A stretch of 64,000 nt of DNA from Cotesia glomerata. Lineage: Eukaryota > Arthropoda > Insecta > Hymenoptera > Braconidae. Shown here piece by piece: positions 1 through 12,639 of this stretch. Location of the stretch: positions 26,436,758 through 26,500,757 of the forward strand of contig NC_058162.1 in the NCBI RefSeq assembly GCF_020080835.1, in the 5' to 3' direction. A program made the translations under genes and the position numbers. Below the pieces are notes generated by a model. The model had not been told where the DNA came from, made no database searches, and was given only the letters and a program-made list of their open reading frames with translations. Position 1 is the stretch's first letter. Every line of letters begins with the position of its first letter.

Positions 1-210
1 CTCCGGTTGACGTAACGTTTGTTTTAATCGTTACTTTATACGTCATTGGTTAGTTTTCAGCTATTCTAACAACCCTCTCGTTTTTTTTTTTCACTTATCT
101 TCAGCTTTTGGATTGGTAATTATTTTTTTGTCGCCTCACTTGTAGGGTAATAATATAAAAATGTATAAACATCAAAAACACACGAAGCATAAACACATTT
201 GACGTTTAAA
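1..210. other. AT-rich sequence, nothing recognised
   Basis: Unique-looking AT-rich DNA with a T-run near 80-91. I see no gene, terminal repeat or RNA structure here. It abuts the broken 3' side of the Helitron-like copy that follows. Confidence 0.5.
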
Positions 211-486
211 AAAGTAACACCAGGATGCGCTTATATCTTTAAAATTGTCAATAGTTCACAAAATACAAGGTAATTTCTTAGTTATTGACATTTTTAAAGA
301 TATAAGCTCATCCCGATGTTCTACTCATCAAAACTTTTCATTTGAGTACCCACATGCATTTTTGATATATTTTTCATATATACATATATATAATATATAT
401 TTTAAAGATATAAGCTCATCCCGATGTTATACTCATCAAAAGCTTTCATTTGAGTACCAACATGCATTTTTGATATATTTTTCATG

Positions 487-569
<83 letters not shown>

Positions 570-978
570 TGAAAAATTGATGTGGGTACTCAAATGCAAG
601 GTCTTCATGAGTGTAACATAGGGATGAGCTTATATCTTTAAAAATGTCAATAGTTCGCAAGATACAAGGTCTTTTCTTAATTATTGACATTTTTGAAGAT
701 ATAAGCTCATCTCGATGTTACACTCATCGAGAGCTTTCATTTGAGTAATAATATATATAAATATATAAAATATATGAAAAATTGATGTAGGTACTCAAAT
801 GAAAGGTCTTAATAAGTGTAACATCGGGATGAGCTTATATCTCTAAAAATGTCAATAATTAACAAGATACAAAGTCATTTCTTAATTATTGATATTTTCA
901 AAGATATAAGCTCATTTTGATGATACACTTATCAAGAGTTTTCATTTAAGTACCTACATGCATTTTTATATATTTTTC

Positions 979-1044
<66 letters not shown>

Positions 1045-1074
1045 TATTTACTTATTTCATTGGCCATGAAGGCC

Positions 1075-1105
<31 letters not shown>

Positions 1106-1315
1106 TATGAAAAATTGATGTGGGTACTTAAATGAAAGGTCTTGATAAATGTAACATCGGGATGAGCTTATATCTTTAAAAATGTCAATAGTTCACAAGA
1201 TACAAGGTCTTTCTTTAAATATGTATCTAAAGATACCAAATTTGACCATAAAACCCCATTTTATCATATAAATACACTGGCCACAAAATTTTGCTTATTC
1301 TCTTAATAATATAGA
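211..1315 (-). mobile_element. Helitron-like element, copy 1 (3' end missing)
   Basis: Read on the minus strand, the element starts at 1315 with A|TCTATATTATTAAGAG and continues with the leader GCAAAATTTTGTGGCCAGTG, shared with the copies at 42973 and near 52489. The interior is a series of inverted modules containing GATATAAGCTCATCCCGATG and ATTTGAGTACCCACAT. Each pair faces its own reverse complement across a (TA)n tract (about 487-561, 983-1040 and 1076-1100). The hairpin-CTAG 3' end seen in other copies is absent; module homology stops near 211. A 5' TC and 3' CTRR with a nearby hairpin are hallmarks of Helitrons. No Rep/helicase is encoded. Short open frames across the (TA)n tracts give only Tyr-Ile repeats and are not genes. 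Confidence 0.62.
487..561. repeat. (TA)n at the centre of an inverted module
   Basis: Near-pure TA dinucleotide tract flanked by complementary arms. Similar tracts occur near 983-1040, 1076-1100, 11748-11810 and 44385-44437, always at the axis of a Helitron module. Confidence 0.9.
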
Positions 1316-1872
1316 TAATAATAAATTTTATTTGAAGTGTTTAAAAATCGGGTCGTTACCCTTGAAAAAAAATTATCAATTTAGCGGTAAAAAATATTAA
1401 AAACCGCATGCCTGCTCGGTCAGCCCGTTTAACTGTAACCCAATAATTACCCGTAAGGTATAATTGTCATCCCCTATGTCCTATGTTCTGTGTAGCATAC
1501 ATAACACACATGCAGACGATTCCGTACAATACATCATGCTACGGACTTAAATTCCGCCCCGCTGCTCCCTTCGGCACCGCAAGGGGTGCAATCCGTAAAG
1601 GGACGTCGGATCACGCGAGGCCGTGCCTGTCGCAAAAACCCACGCGACCAAGTACCACGCAATACCGAAACAACACTAACTGATCAGATTTATAATTATA
1701 ATTAGTAATTTTATCCTATTTACACGGTTTAGATTTTTGGTTTTTTTACTTACCACTTCGAGGTCGCTTTTGGGGTAGTGATTAGAAGAATAGATTAGTA
1801 TTTACCTGAAACAGAAATAAAAATAATTAATCAAAAATTAATTTTCCAATACTCAATTTATTTAAATATCTA
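1316..1872. other. AT-rich spacer with a small GC-richer patch
   Basis: Nothing recognised. About 1540-1670 is GC-richer with several CpG. A 66-codon open frame crosses it but shows no domain or homopolymer-free core that I can assign, so I do not call it a gene. Confidence 0.4.
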
Positions 1873-2812
1873 AGGTAAAAGACCTAATTATAGACAGGGT
1901 CCAAATATTGACACCCTAAATTATTTTTAAATATATTCAATTATCTGGTATAAGAATAACTATCATATAAATTTTTAATAAATTCTAATTAATTAAAAAA
2001 TTTAAAAAAATTACTGTCAGTTCAAAATATTAAATATTAATTATTAAAAAAAATAAAGTTACCACCAGTTGATCAAACTGGCTTACGAAAGTTTATTTTC
2101 TTAACAACTTTGATTAAAAAAGCATTTTTTTTAAATGCCGAGTTTAAATTCATTTCTTCATCTAATAATATCATCTTTTTTTTTTTTAATTAACAATATA
2201 TGAAAAATTTATAAAATTGAATAATCGAAATTAATTGTATGCTTTATAATATTTAAATAATGGGTGTCAATAACTAGTTGATAATTTTTAAGTTGAATCT
2301 CATATTGACAGCCATTCGACAGCGCTATTACGCCTTTTTTTGACTTTAACCTAAAAAATTAACTGTAAGAGTTTGAACTCTTCTGATTAAATAAATTATT
2401 TTTAAATTAATTTTTATATTTTTAAAAGTAATTAATCATTTATGGAAATTATTATTAATAAACTTTAATAAAATTGATTACTTAATAATAAGATTGGATA
2501 AATAAGAATAAGCAGATGATTGTAGGCATGCTTAGTATAGGTGTCAATAATTGGGTCGAAGGTATGTCAATAATTAGATCAATCAGTTTTTTAACCTGCC
2601 AATAATTGGTGTCTCCGGATAATCTATTTAATTATTTAAAATTAATTAGTAAATATCAGTGATTATAATTTTAAAAAATTTGATTAGTAAAAACATTACT
2701 TGCGACATTACCACAAATAAAATTCAACGATATTGATATTTGATTGCTTAAAAAAAAATCAAATCATAACTTTGTTTCTAATAGTGTCAATAATTGGAGC
2801 TTTTACCTTACC
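1873..2812. mobile_element. TIR element, GGTAAAAG family (copy A, complete)
   Basis: The left end reads TAAGGTAAAAGACC and the right end GGAGCTTTTACCTTA, so the termini are inverted repeats of about 13-25 bp. The motif TGTCAATAATT or its complement recurs near 1905, 2266, 2543, 2564, 2587 and 2783. That pattern is typical of subterminal transposase-binding repeats. No coding capacity is present, so this is a non-autonomous (MITE-like) element. A clear target-site duplication is not visible and the superfamily is unassigned. A truncated inverted copy lies at about 8725-9258. Confidence 0.6.
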
Positions 2813-3574
2813 ATTAAAATTCAAGCTTAAAAAAATAATAATTTTTATTTTTGTTTTGTAAAAGTTAATTTATATTGATAGAAGGAAATTTCTATGTTTG
2901 ACTTTGAGCAAAATGATATCAACCTAATCATAATCATTTACCGTTCATACACCGATTCAATCACCCTGTTATTTGTATTTACCGTCGGTGTTAGCGATAG
3001 TTTATGGGTAAGCATAGAGGAATAAAAGAAGGAAAGGGTGAATGCAATGTAATAAGGCAAACAGAATATATCCCTCTTTGCACGAATACTAGTCTATATA
3101 TACACATTTATACATAGGGAGCGTGTATGTAAGGGTATGATGTATAGGATGGAAATGAGAAAAGGAGACATGAAGCGATAATTGGTGAATTAATTGTAGC
3201 CACGGTGCACGAATGTCATGAGCGCGTTTCTCTGTAATTAGCTAGGAGGCATAATTTAAGGCGGACCAAGTTGTTAACAATATCATCGTGCTGTTTGAGT
3301 ATCCCAGTGCTACTGCTTTGTCAACCCCGACTCGGTTTGATTTATTGCCATGGATAAGAACTATTTTCCAATTATCAAGACATTATCACGGTTTCATTCT
3401 TCCTGATTTTTTCCCTGGATACTTTGTTAGACTGAATCATTTGGCTAAGCTCCAACGAATAAGTTTACTCATTTTTATTATTTTAAATTACCTTCGAGTT
3501 TAATTTTTGAAGTAATCCACTCTTAATAGGAAGATCTAGATGAATTTGTTCTATAATTAGGACATATGTTGAAG
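2813..3574. other. Unassigned unique sequence
   Basis: Less AT-biased than its surroundings between about 2940 and 3430. No splice-bounded exon, terminal repeat or RNA structure is evident. A 71-codon open frame at 3288-3503 has no recognisable domain. Confidence 0.4.
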
Positions 3575-4142
3575 AAAAGTAATTTGATAAATATTGGGGT
3601 ACTAAATCGGATAATTGTCGAATGTTGAGTATCAAAGTATTCCAATGAGACAATATTTTTGCAAATTTTAATCACTTATATCTTCTTTCCATTTATTCAA
3701 GAGATAACTCATTAATTATTCCATAAAATTACTCTTAAATCGCTGAAGAATCTTCGGATGACAATCCAACCTGAGTTCCACCTTTACTAAATTTATTAAA
3801 GTATCATCCGACGGAAAAAAAGTAAATAACACTTTTGGAAATAGTATCACTAAGGTGCAAACAAAATACTATTTCATGAGCTTGAAGGTCTGTTAAAAAA
3901 ACTAGGACGTGATGGTATTTAAAAGTTATTTAAAGCCACCCCATAAAATTCATTTTTTGAAATATTTTTCCAAATTTTAAAAGCAACAAAATAAATTTTA
4001 AAAATCATTAAAAGTAGATAAGGCAGCTTGAATAGAAGCTTAGATTGCGAACTTCAAGATAAATTTATCAATTTTAAGGAATCTCTCGCTAGAAAGTTAT
4101 TTCGATACAATTGACTGAATTATGAGTTTCTATAATAAAAAA
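3575..4142 (+). repeat. Direct repeat R1, first copy (~568 bp)
   Basis: Shares near-identical sequence with 4299-4864, including AATCTTCGGATGACAATCCA versus AATTATCGGATGACAATCCA and the common GAAGGTCTGTTAAAAAAACT. The offset is about 723 bp. The two copies differ by scattered substitutions only. A spacer of about 155 bp separates them. No open frame is conserved. Confidence 0.85.
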
Positions 4143-4298
4143 ATTCAATTTTTCAATAACTCAAAAAACAAACTTTACCTTTCTGCAAAAATTGATTAAC
4201 AATCATCATTTAATAATATACAATAAAAATTGATATTCTGTGAAATGTCATCAAGAGGAAAACAAGAAGTGAATATGTTATTAAAAAAAATTTTCAAA

Positions 4299-4864
4299 GT
4301 AATTTGATAAATATTGAGGTACTAAATTGGACAATTGTCGAATGTTTAGTAATTAATGTATTCCAATGAGACAATGTTTTTCCAAATTATAATCACTTAT
4401 ATCTTCTTCCCATTTATTCAAGAGATAACTCATCAATTATTCCATAAAATTACTCTTAAATCGCTGAAGAATTATCGGATGACAATCCAACCTGAGTTCC
4501 ACCTTTACTAAATTTATTAAAGTACCATCCGACGGAAAAAAAGTAAATAACACTTTTGGAAATAGTATCACTAAGGTGCAAACAAAATATTATTTCATAA
4601 GCTTGAAGGTCTGTTAAAAAAACTAGGACATGATGGTATTTAAAAGTTATTTAAAGCCACCCCATAAAATTCATTTTTTGAAATATTATTCCAAATTTTA
4701 AAAGCCACAAAATAAATTTTAAAAATCATTAAAAGTAGATAAGGCAGCTTGAATAGAAGCTTAGATTGCGAACTTCAAGATAAATTTATCAATTTCAAGA
4801 AATCTCTTGCTAGAAAGTTATTTCGATACAATTGACTAAATTATGAGTTTCTATAATGAAAAAA
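4299..4864 (+). repeat. Direct repeat R1, second copy
   Basis: Same orientation and nearly full-length match to 3575-4142. The homology ends just after TATGAGTTTCTATAAT in both copies. Interpreted as a segmental tandem duplication with intervening spacer, or two copies of an unclassified element. Confidence 0.85.
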
Positions 4865-5724
4865 TAAAACTTGGATAGATCTGCAACATCTAAATTTAAT
4901 TGAAAGCAATAACGCGGTTTAATATCCAGAGCAATAAGATGAACCCAGTGGGGGAGGAGGTGTAACAGGAATCCAACATGAATAATCTCAAAACAATGAT
5001 TGTTGATTGTTGAGGCCGCGTGATTGCGCTCGCATGCTTCAAGGACATATCTGGCTAGGTATCAACTAAACTACTCGACCCACCTTAACCACTAGTGTAG
5101 CACACGCCCTCCTCCTTACAGCAACCCCTTGCTTCCTCCCTTCAACCTCTTTATACACATTCTAATACTACTTATATTGCGGTGGTGTACAAGGAGTGAA
5201 TCTACAGAGAACATACAGAGTTGAAACGATGAATTGAGTTGAAACACTCGCAAGTAGCGACTAAACCTCTAGTAGTTCACACAACCGAAGATTGTTTCCT
5301 CTCCGCTGCGATATTTACCGATTCCAATTGGTTTCGTGATTGCACCCAAAGTGCTGCTGCTGTTACTGATATGCCGTCTCAGTATACTTCCCCCGTTTAT
5401 ATACATACATATATTTATGTACGTATCGCAATAATATCGGGAGAATAGACTGGCTGGCGGGCTGCTGCTACTAAAACTGCTCTACACTACGGCTGTTATT
5501 AAGTTAATATAGAAATGATGATACTTTTCGATATACCCTGGCTTATAGATGCGTTCTATTGGAAACTTGTGTTTAATAATCGATATTGTATACGTTTATA
5601 TTGTTTTTATAAATTATAAATGCTTTTTTAGTCCTTTGTACTTTCTATTCAAGCCATTAAATTATTTATAACTGTTTGAGAAACTTTTGCGAAAATTAAA
5701 GCAAACTTTTTACCCATGAACAGA
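4865..5724. other. Unassigned unique sequence
   Basis: Moderate GC between 4940 and 5470. I see no protein family, terminal repeat or tRNA-like motif. Confidence 0.4.
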
Positions 5725-6785
5725 AGCTACCCTACACGTTTCTTTTTTTACGCTATTTTCACAGAAAGTTTGCTAATTATGGATCAATACTTACCAAGTT
5801 CAGAAAAGCTGTTAGAACACCTCAAGTTTTCATGACATTGACCCGTTTCTTAGTCGAAAATGTCTATAAGACTGTCAAAGGAACATTTGGACTGGATGGT
5901 GTTATGTTAGAGTAATTACAACCAATCTTTGTTTGATAATCAAAACTACTCCCCAAAAGTTGAAAATAATTCCAAACAGTCAAACCAAAATCAGATTTGC
6001 AACCTTGCATCAGTGGTGTTGGTCAATCGGTAATTGACCCAGCATGTTTGAAAGAATTATGAACATTCTTAAGGGTAAAATTTTTGGGACTTGGCTGTTT
6101 GTTTTCCCATTTTCTAATCGCTGTATCACACTTGGTCTTTCTTCAATATCTTCATACTTTTATTTATTTTAAACATCGCCAATAAAAAGTTAAATATTAT
6201 TGAGATGATTCAGTGACTAGTCGTAAAGCAAACTCATTTTAAATTTAGAGTCTAACTAAACTTCTGCTGTAAGAAATTGAGCGAAGTAATGAGTATCGTT
6301 GCTGACAAAATAAATAAAAATAGCCTTCGCTGGACCCCAAAACAATAACCAATCCATTTTTTTGAAAATAGTTTTTTAAATCTTGCACTATGGGCGATTT
6401 GCTGTTGTAAACAGTGTCGTAAACCGTTTTCTGCTTTCGGGATTCACCTAGAATTAAGCGGGGGCTTGACATTTGGTCGCTGGACCCGGTTCGTCGTTCA
6501 AACCGATGTCACTATCGATGATTTTTACTTTGTTTTTGATTATTTAACACAATTTTTGGCCATAGCGAAATCAATTGTAACTTTTACTTCAAAATTTCTT
6601 TATGGTACGGCAAAAAAAAAATATTGAAAATAAAATAGAGATTTGATCTGCACCATTTACTCTCTATGTGCTTTGATATATTATATTATTCACCGCAGGG
6701 GTCAGAAGAAAGTAAATACTGCGTCTGACCATAAAAATTCGTCACTGTTTTCATAAAAGAAAAAAAAAAGAATTTTTTCTATTGG
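5725..6785 (-). repeat. ~1.05-kb dispersed repeat R2, copy 1
   Basis: Reverse-complement match to 17384-18440. Shared landmarks include GGTCAGACGCAGTATTTAC, ACCGGGTCCAGCGACC and the stretch around GGTCAATTACCGATTGACC. Homology begins in an A/T-run next to the GAAAACAGTGACGAA motif. Obvious terminal inverted repeats were not seen. Both copies keep one 75-codon ATG-started frame on the same element strand; see that entry. Class unknown. Confidence 0.75.
6245..6472 (-). CDS. 75-codon ORF inside repeat R2 (probably not functional)
   Basis: Starts with ATG at 6472 and ends with TAG (minus strand, 6245). The peptide begins MSSPRLILGESRKQKT and ends SISYSRSLVRL. It matches the frame at 17675-17902 with eight residue differences. 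Nearly all base differences between the copies change the amino acid, which argues against selection on the protein. I recognise no domain, signal peptide or membrane segment. It could be a relic of a transposon protein or a chance frame preserved because the copies are young. Confidence 0.15.
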   Translation of the reverse strand: MSSPRLILGESRKQKTVYDTVYNSKSPIVQDLKNYFQKNGLVIVLGSSEGYFYLFCQQRYSLLRSISYSRSLVRL

Positions 6786-7954
6786 TTACCTACAATATGC
6801 AAATATAAAATTGAGATGATACTGCAAATATAATGACACAAAGATAGATAGGCATGGTGCAGAATAATACCAAGTTGGTTATCCAAAAAGGGAGTTTTGA
6901 CCCTTATTGAAACCCCAACACACGCTATCTGTGATGTGGTCTGTGGGTCGAGCTTAATAACCCTCCACCCCAGGACCACAGCAAACAAACGCTCCTGGCG
7001 AAGACTCAATGCAGGGTAAGAGCAAGAGCAAGAGCAAGAGCTCAAGCAAGTGAGGATGAAGGTATCCTATCATCATCATGAATAAGAAGTCCCATGACGA
7101 CAGCACCAAAAGTCTATCGAAATTTGAGTGGGCTAGTATCAGATTATCGTGAGCAGAAAGCCGAAGAGCAAACTGAGGAGTGCAGAGGTCTGAGGTCTGA
7201 GTACTGAGTACAGAGTACAGAGTTGTTAATAGCATGGTAAGTAAGGGTTGCCGGGGAAAAAAGGGGATATTGACTGGTACGAGCCAGTACCGATATTACC
7301 CCGACACGCCTCGGCCTCGCGCAATGAGAGACCTCCAAGCATGTGAGGGTTCACCCATCAGGTATAGTACCCACTTCTATATCCTGCGATCAATTAATTC
7401 CACGACGCTAATGCCCTTCTGAAGACTTACCCCTTCAATTCTCTTCGCTTTATTTATGTACATCCACAGCCTTGTAGACTCTGAAGAACACCTTATCAAC
7501 AATGAAACCCATGCTTACATTCCAAGTCTGATGTATGTCAGACTTAAACTTTCGACACGCGATTTCTTTTCACAGGAAGGATAAGTCGCTTCAATTTTTC
7601 CGTTCTGTTCATTTGCAATCGTGTTAAAGGTAAAGTTAATCACTCGAAGGGCTTAGAGAAATATGTCAAAGCTGATGCCACAGCACCGCAGGCTCGTAAA
7701 ATAATCTTATGCCATAACCCGAGACGCGGAGCGACCGATTAAGAAATGCAAAAAATACTCGCTTTTATTTTATCATTTTTGCTGGGACTAGGAAAAAATA
7801 GTTTTTAAAGTTAAATTTATGGAAAGTATTTATCTTTAAAAGTGTAATTATGAAGAAAATTTCAAGCACAAGCACATCTGCTGTGTCAAAAAAATTTCAT
7901 TTCGTTTATCGTATAAAATTAATTGAAACGAACTGAAAATGTCGATAAATACTT
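6786..7954. other. Unassigned sequence with short purine-rich repeats
   Basis: Holds a GAGCAA-type hexamer tract at about 7018-7050 and a small AGAGTAC/TGAGTAC repeat at about 7183-7222. The overlapping frames on the minus strand follow these repeats. No gene is supported. Confidence 0.45.
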
Positions 7955-8060
7955 TTATTGGAAGATATAAGGTCTGAAGCAACTCTTTGGTAGCGAGAAA
8001 CTTTTGCAACTCTGCGCCACCTATTGGAATTTTTTGGTACTAAAAAATAAAAGACTCACT
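7955..8060 (+). repeat. Short direct repeat R3, first copy
   Basis: The block from TTGGAAGATATAA to TTTTGGTACTAAAAAA, containing CAACTCTTTGGTAGCGAGAA, recurs about 200 bp downstream with only a few changes. Confidence 0.8.
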
Positions 8061-8158
8061 CAAGGGACCTAGACTCATTGGACCTCTACAAAAAAAAAAT
8101 ATGTGATGCAGATATAAAAAAGATACATCCTGAAATATTTTTAAGATAAATTTTTCTT

Positions 8159-8262
8159 GAATTGGAAGATATAACGTCGACAGCAACTCTTTGGTAGCGA
8201 GAAACTTTTGCAACTCTGCGCCACCTATCGGAATATTTTGGTACTAAAAAAATATAAATAGA
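8159..8262 (+). repeat. Short direct repeat R3, second copy
   Basis: Direct copy of 7955-8060, sharing CAACTCTGCGCCACCTAT and GGTACTAAAAAA. The function is unknown. Confidence 0.8.
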
Positions 8263-8724
8263 TTCGCCCACTTGGTTATATTCTGGGATATATCCACATT
8301 ATATATGTTTCATATTTTTTTTTTTTTCGTGAGGGAACCCTTCTAACGCACCGCGTTACCCTCAATGGGTCAAGGTCAGTGAACACACGTGAAAATAATG
8401 TTCTAAATGGTTTGATGTGTTCTCATATGATTTTTGATAAGTTTTGATCATACTTGATATGAAAATTGGCCATAGAAAATTTTTAGATGGACATTTCTGA
8501 TGCTGCAGAAAAACGTTTCAATTTATGGCTTATTGAAAAAAAATGTATACTCTAGAACAAATTTAGGATTGCTTGATAAAATAAAAGTTGTTATGGAATT
8601 TCTGATGTCTTGAATGATTTTATTGAGAATCAAATAGACAAAAGTTTACAAAAGTGATACATTCTAATAGTCAAAACTTTTTGGTGATAAATTCTGAGTT
8701 AATTCGATTATTTCAAAATATAAA
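8263..8724. other. AT-rich, nothing recognised
   Basis: A T-run near 8316-8328 is the only simple sequence. No terminal repeat, RNA or gene seen. Confidence 0.45.
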
Positions 8725-9258
8725 AATTCATTTAAAAATAATTCATTTAATCAGAAGAGTTCAAACTCTTACAGTTAATTTTTTAGGTTAAAGTCAAAAA
8801 AAGGCGTCTTAGCGCTGTCGAATGGCTGTCAATATGAGATTCAACTTAAAAATTATCAACTAGTTATTGACACCCATTATTTAAATATTATAAAACATAC
8901 AATTAATTTCGATTATTCAATTTTATAAATTTTTTATATATTGTTGATTAAAAAAAAAAAGATGATATTATTAGATGAAGAAATAAATTTAAACTCGGCA
9001 TTTAAAAAGAAATGCTTTCCTTATCAACGTTGTTAAGAAAATAAACGTTCGTAAGCTGATTTGATCAACTGGTGCTCTTTATTTTTTTTTAATAATTAAT
9101 ATTTGATATTTTGAACTTAGTAATTATTTTCAATTTTATAATTAATTAGAATTTAATAAAAATTTATATGATAGTTATTCTTATTACAGGTAAATATATT
9201 TAAAAATAATTTATGGTGTCAATATTTAGACTTGTCAATAATTAGGGCTTTTACCACT
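8725..9258 (-). mobile_element. GGTAAAAG TIR element, truncated inverted copy B
   Basis: Matches the left ~540 bp of the 1873-2812 element on the opposite strand. Shared landmarks are GAGTTTGAACTCTTCTGATT, GACAGCCATTCGACAGCGCT and GCCGAGTTTAAATT. It ends at 9258 with AGGGCTTTTACC, the terminal repeat. The other end is missing. Confidence 0.7.
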
Positions 9259-10060
9259 TTTTTTGTGTAGCTACTAGACAAATCCTTTTACAAGGACATG
9301 GATGACACGGAAAATTAGTTACAAGGTTAAAAAATGACTAATCATATAAAAATAAAAAGTTAAAATGTGAATCGTCAAGAGGACTCTATTATTCTAACTT
9401 TATTCTCATCTATCCGTCTATCTCCTGGTTAACTCGGCAAGGGCTGAGTTCCCTCGAGTATTCTAATTGTGAGAGGCAGCCGAGGAAAATAGGAAGGAAG
9501 GCGCCTTACTGTCTCTCACTTGCTCAACAGCTCTACACTCTAAACTCTCTAGAACCGAGTATTTCCCGACATGTCTGAGTATTACCCCAGATACTAGACT
9601 CCAACGAATGTTGGTACTATTTAAATGACTCTTCTTGCTATCGCGAACCAACACGACCAAAATCACGCCTCGGTTACCTGCCGCGTCAACTTATACCACA
9701 AGCATTACACCAGCGCAAATCTTCCTTAGACATTCTCTTTGCGTTATTTCTCCGAGACTTTATTCCTAAACCGAAATTAAGTACTTCGAGATGGTAAATA
9801 GTCATTGGGTTGGTTTGTCCTCATCCTCGTCCTCGTTCTCGTCCTCGGTCTTACCAGTGTCTAGTATCAACGAACGAGTGGAAAAGTTTGTAATGGAATG
9901 ACGTCGGATGCAACGTATGTAAACTCAAATATTTGATCCGTTTGTAATTTAAATCTTTTATTTATCCAATCAGATTCATTTGAATCGTTAAGTAAATTAA
10001 TAAAAAAATTAATTACTTTATTTTTTTATAATTCTATAGACCACAAGAATTAAAACAATT
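9259..10060. other. Unassigned; contains a CTCGTC microsatellite
   Basis: A degenerate (CTCGTC)n tract lies at about 9818-9854. The rest is unremarkable, with no gene supported. Confidence 0.45.
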
Positions 10061-10555
10061 ATATTGATAAGTTAATTACAAGAAATTTTATTTACAATTC
10101 TATTTTAAAGCTCGTTTAAATTTTCCCGCGGAATTTTTTTCATACGAATTCAACGCCCTCTTTCGTTTCGATAAGTGAATCATAAGAAAGAACCAATTAA
10201 AGACTGTACCAGCGGTCAGCCAGCTAAACAATTGAGTATAGTATCAGCTGTCTTCAAGCTGTGTTTACAATTAAATTTTTCTATATGGCTGCTCAAAGGA
10301 CAGAAAATTTCTCCAACTGCCAGCTGAAAAAAATTAATTATAATTAAACAAAACAATATTAAGCTGCAATTTTCAATACGGAACTTCCCTTTAGTCTAAT
10401 GAAGAGGTTAAAAAATAAATTGAGTTGAAAAATTGATTTTTTCAAAAGTTATCGTGTTTGTCCCTCTATAAAAATTTGAAAATCTACTCTAAGCTATTAA
10501 ATCCACTTTTTTATGATAAAATAGCAATTAATCAATTAAAAAAATTTTTTACAAG
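10061..10555 (+). repeat. CCCGCGG repeat R4, copy 1
   Basis: About 490-bp dispersed repeat with the landmarks TTTTCCCGCGGAATTTTTTT, TATCAGCTGTCTTCAAGCTG and TATGGCTGCTCAAAGGACAG. Three further copies lie at about 22465 (inverted), 29078 and 29553. No coding frame is common to all copies. The ends are not sharply defined and no target duplication was identified. Confidence 0.8.
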
Positions 10556-11308
10556 TTTATTAATAAGATATAACTTGGTACTCTTTGAACATCGGTTTAC
10601 ATTAACCGATTTTAATTATCCCTCGTGTTAATTAGTAATAATAAAAAGCGACAGATCTTCACTCAGGTAATAAAAAAGTTGGTAAAAAAATAAAGAAAAT
10701 AAAAGAGACTGTCGTTACTTGTGAAGAAAAAAAGAGACTAGAGCTCGAGTTGACGACACGACTAGTCGACGATTTGAGTTGACATTTTGCGAACGACGTT
10801 GGCCCGGTTCGCCGTAAGACTGTCGCTCACAATTAGCAGTCCCAGGGGAACTCTACCACCGACTGTGCAGCCAAAAGTGTGTTCTGTACCCGAGAAAACA
10901 GGGTAAGAGTAGTAAGGGAAAATAGAGTCAGAGCAAAGGGTGAAGGGTGAAGGAAGAACGGAGAGAACCGGGACCAGAACGAGAATTACAAATAATAGAG
11001 GGAAAATAGAGTGAGAAGGAGTAAGAATCCTCGGGTACAACCTACAACCTGTATTAACTATTGGGCGACTCCTTGTCAACCCTTTTCTCTACTCATTCAG
11101 TTCCGAAGCGAAACTATTTCGACTTACTCATTTAAACTTGTCCCGTTTCAATTATCTTTCTGTTTTTTTCGATTAAAATTCAACTGATTTGAAAAAAAAA
11201 ATTATTATTATTACTAGCAATCGGTAGTCCTTGCTCTACGGAGAGAATTTTTGATTTTATTATTGGAGAAAATAAATAATTGTTACACGGAAAAACAAGT
11301 GGAAAAAT
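10556..11308. other. Unassigned unique sequence
   Basis: GC-richer between about 10740 and 11060. The longest minus-strand frame here begins at a TTG, not ATG, and has no recognisable domain. Nothing is called. Confidence 0.4.
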
Positions 11309-11737
11309 TAAATTCATAATTAAGAAATGACCTTGTATATTGTCAACTATTGACATTTTTAAAGATATAAGCTCATCCTGACATTACACTTATCGAGACC
11401 TTTCATTTGAGTACCCACATCAATTTTTCATATATTTTATATATTTACATATATTATATACATGTATATATGAAAAATATATAAAAAATGCATGTAGGTA
11501 CTCAAATGAAAGCTCTTGATAAGTGTAACATCTGGATAAGCTTATATTTTTAAATACGCCAATAGTTAAGAAAGTACAGTGCAATTGAACATAATTAAGA
11601 AACGACCTTGTATCTTGTGAATTATATATTGACATTTTTAAAGATATAAGCTCATCCCGACATTATACTCATCAAGAGCTTTCATTTGAGTACCCACATC
11701 AATTTTTCATATATTTTATATATTTATATATGTTATA

Positions 11738-11818
<81 letters not shown>

Positions 11819-12639
11819 AAAAAATATATAAAAAATGCATGTGGGTACTTAAATGAAAGCTCTTGATAAGTGTAACATCGGGATGAGCTGATATCTTTAA
11901 AAACGTCAACAGTTAAGAAAGTACAGTGCAATTTAACATAATTAAGAAATTATATTATATCTTGTGAACTATTGACATTTTTAAAGATATAAGCTCATTC
12001 TGACATTACACTTATCGAGACATTTCATTTGAGTATCCACATCAATTTTTCATATATTTTATATATTTATATATATACTATAAATATGTATATATAAAAA
12101 ATCTATCAAAAATGCATGTGGGTAGTCAAATGAAAGCTCTTGATGATTGTCACATCATGATGAGTTTATATCTTTGAAAACCTTAATAGTTAAAAGTACA
12201 GTGCTATTTATCATAGTTAAAGAACGACCTTGTATCTTGTGAACTATTGACATTTTTAAATATATAAGCTCATCTTGAGATTGCACTTATCAAGACCTTT
12301 TATTTGAGTACCCACATCAATTTTCCATACATTTTATATATTTACATATATTATGTATATCTATATATGAAAAATATATAAAAAATGCATGAGGGTACTC
12401 AAATGAAAGCTCTTGATGAGTGTAACATCAAAATGAGCTTATATCTTCAAAATATATATTATATATATGTATGTATGAAAAATATATCAAAAATGCATGT
12501 GGGTACTCAAATGAAAGGTCTTGATGAGTGTAACATCAAGATGAGTTTATATCTTTAAAAACGTCATTATTTAATAAAGAAAAATTTTATTTATAGTTCA
12601 CAAGTCACGGAAGTCACATAGTGACTACAAAGTTGCTAT
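11309..12639 (+). mobile_element. Helitron-like element, copy 2 (5' end missing)
   Basis: Contains repeated inverted modules (ATATAAGCTCATCC facing GGATGAGCTTATATC) across TA-rich axes, including a long (TA)n near 11748-11810. The 3' end has AGTCACATAGTGACT followed by ACAAAGTTG and CTAT, a one-base decay of the CTAG terminus. The 5' TCTATATT end and leader are absent. Homology starts at TCATAATTAAGAAATGACC. Confidence 0.62.

Noticed and set aside
245..690. Frames encoding long Tyr-Ile runs
   Set aside because: They are translated (TA)n tracts at Helitron module centres, and one starts at TTG rather than ATG.
10762..11079. 105-codon minus-strand frame with hydrophobic stretches
   Set aside because: Starts at TTG, has no recognisable family, and the hydrophobic runs come from pyrimidine-rich DNA.
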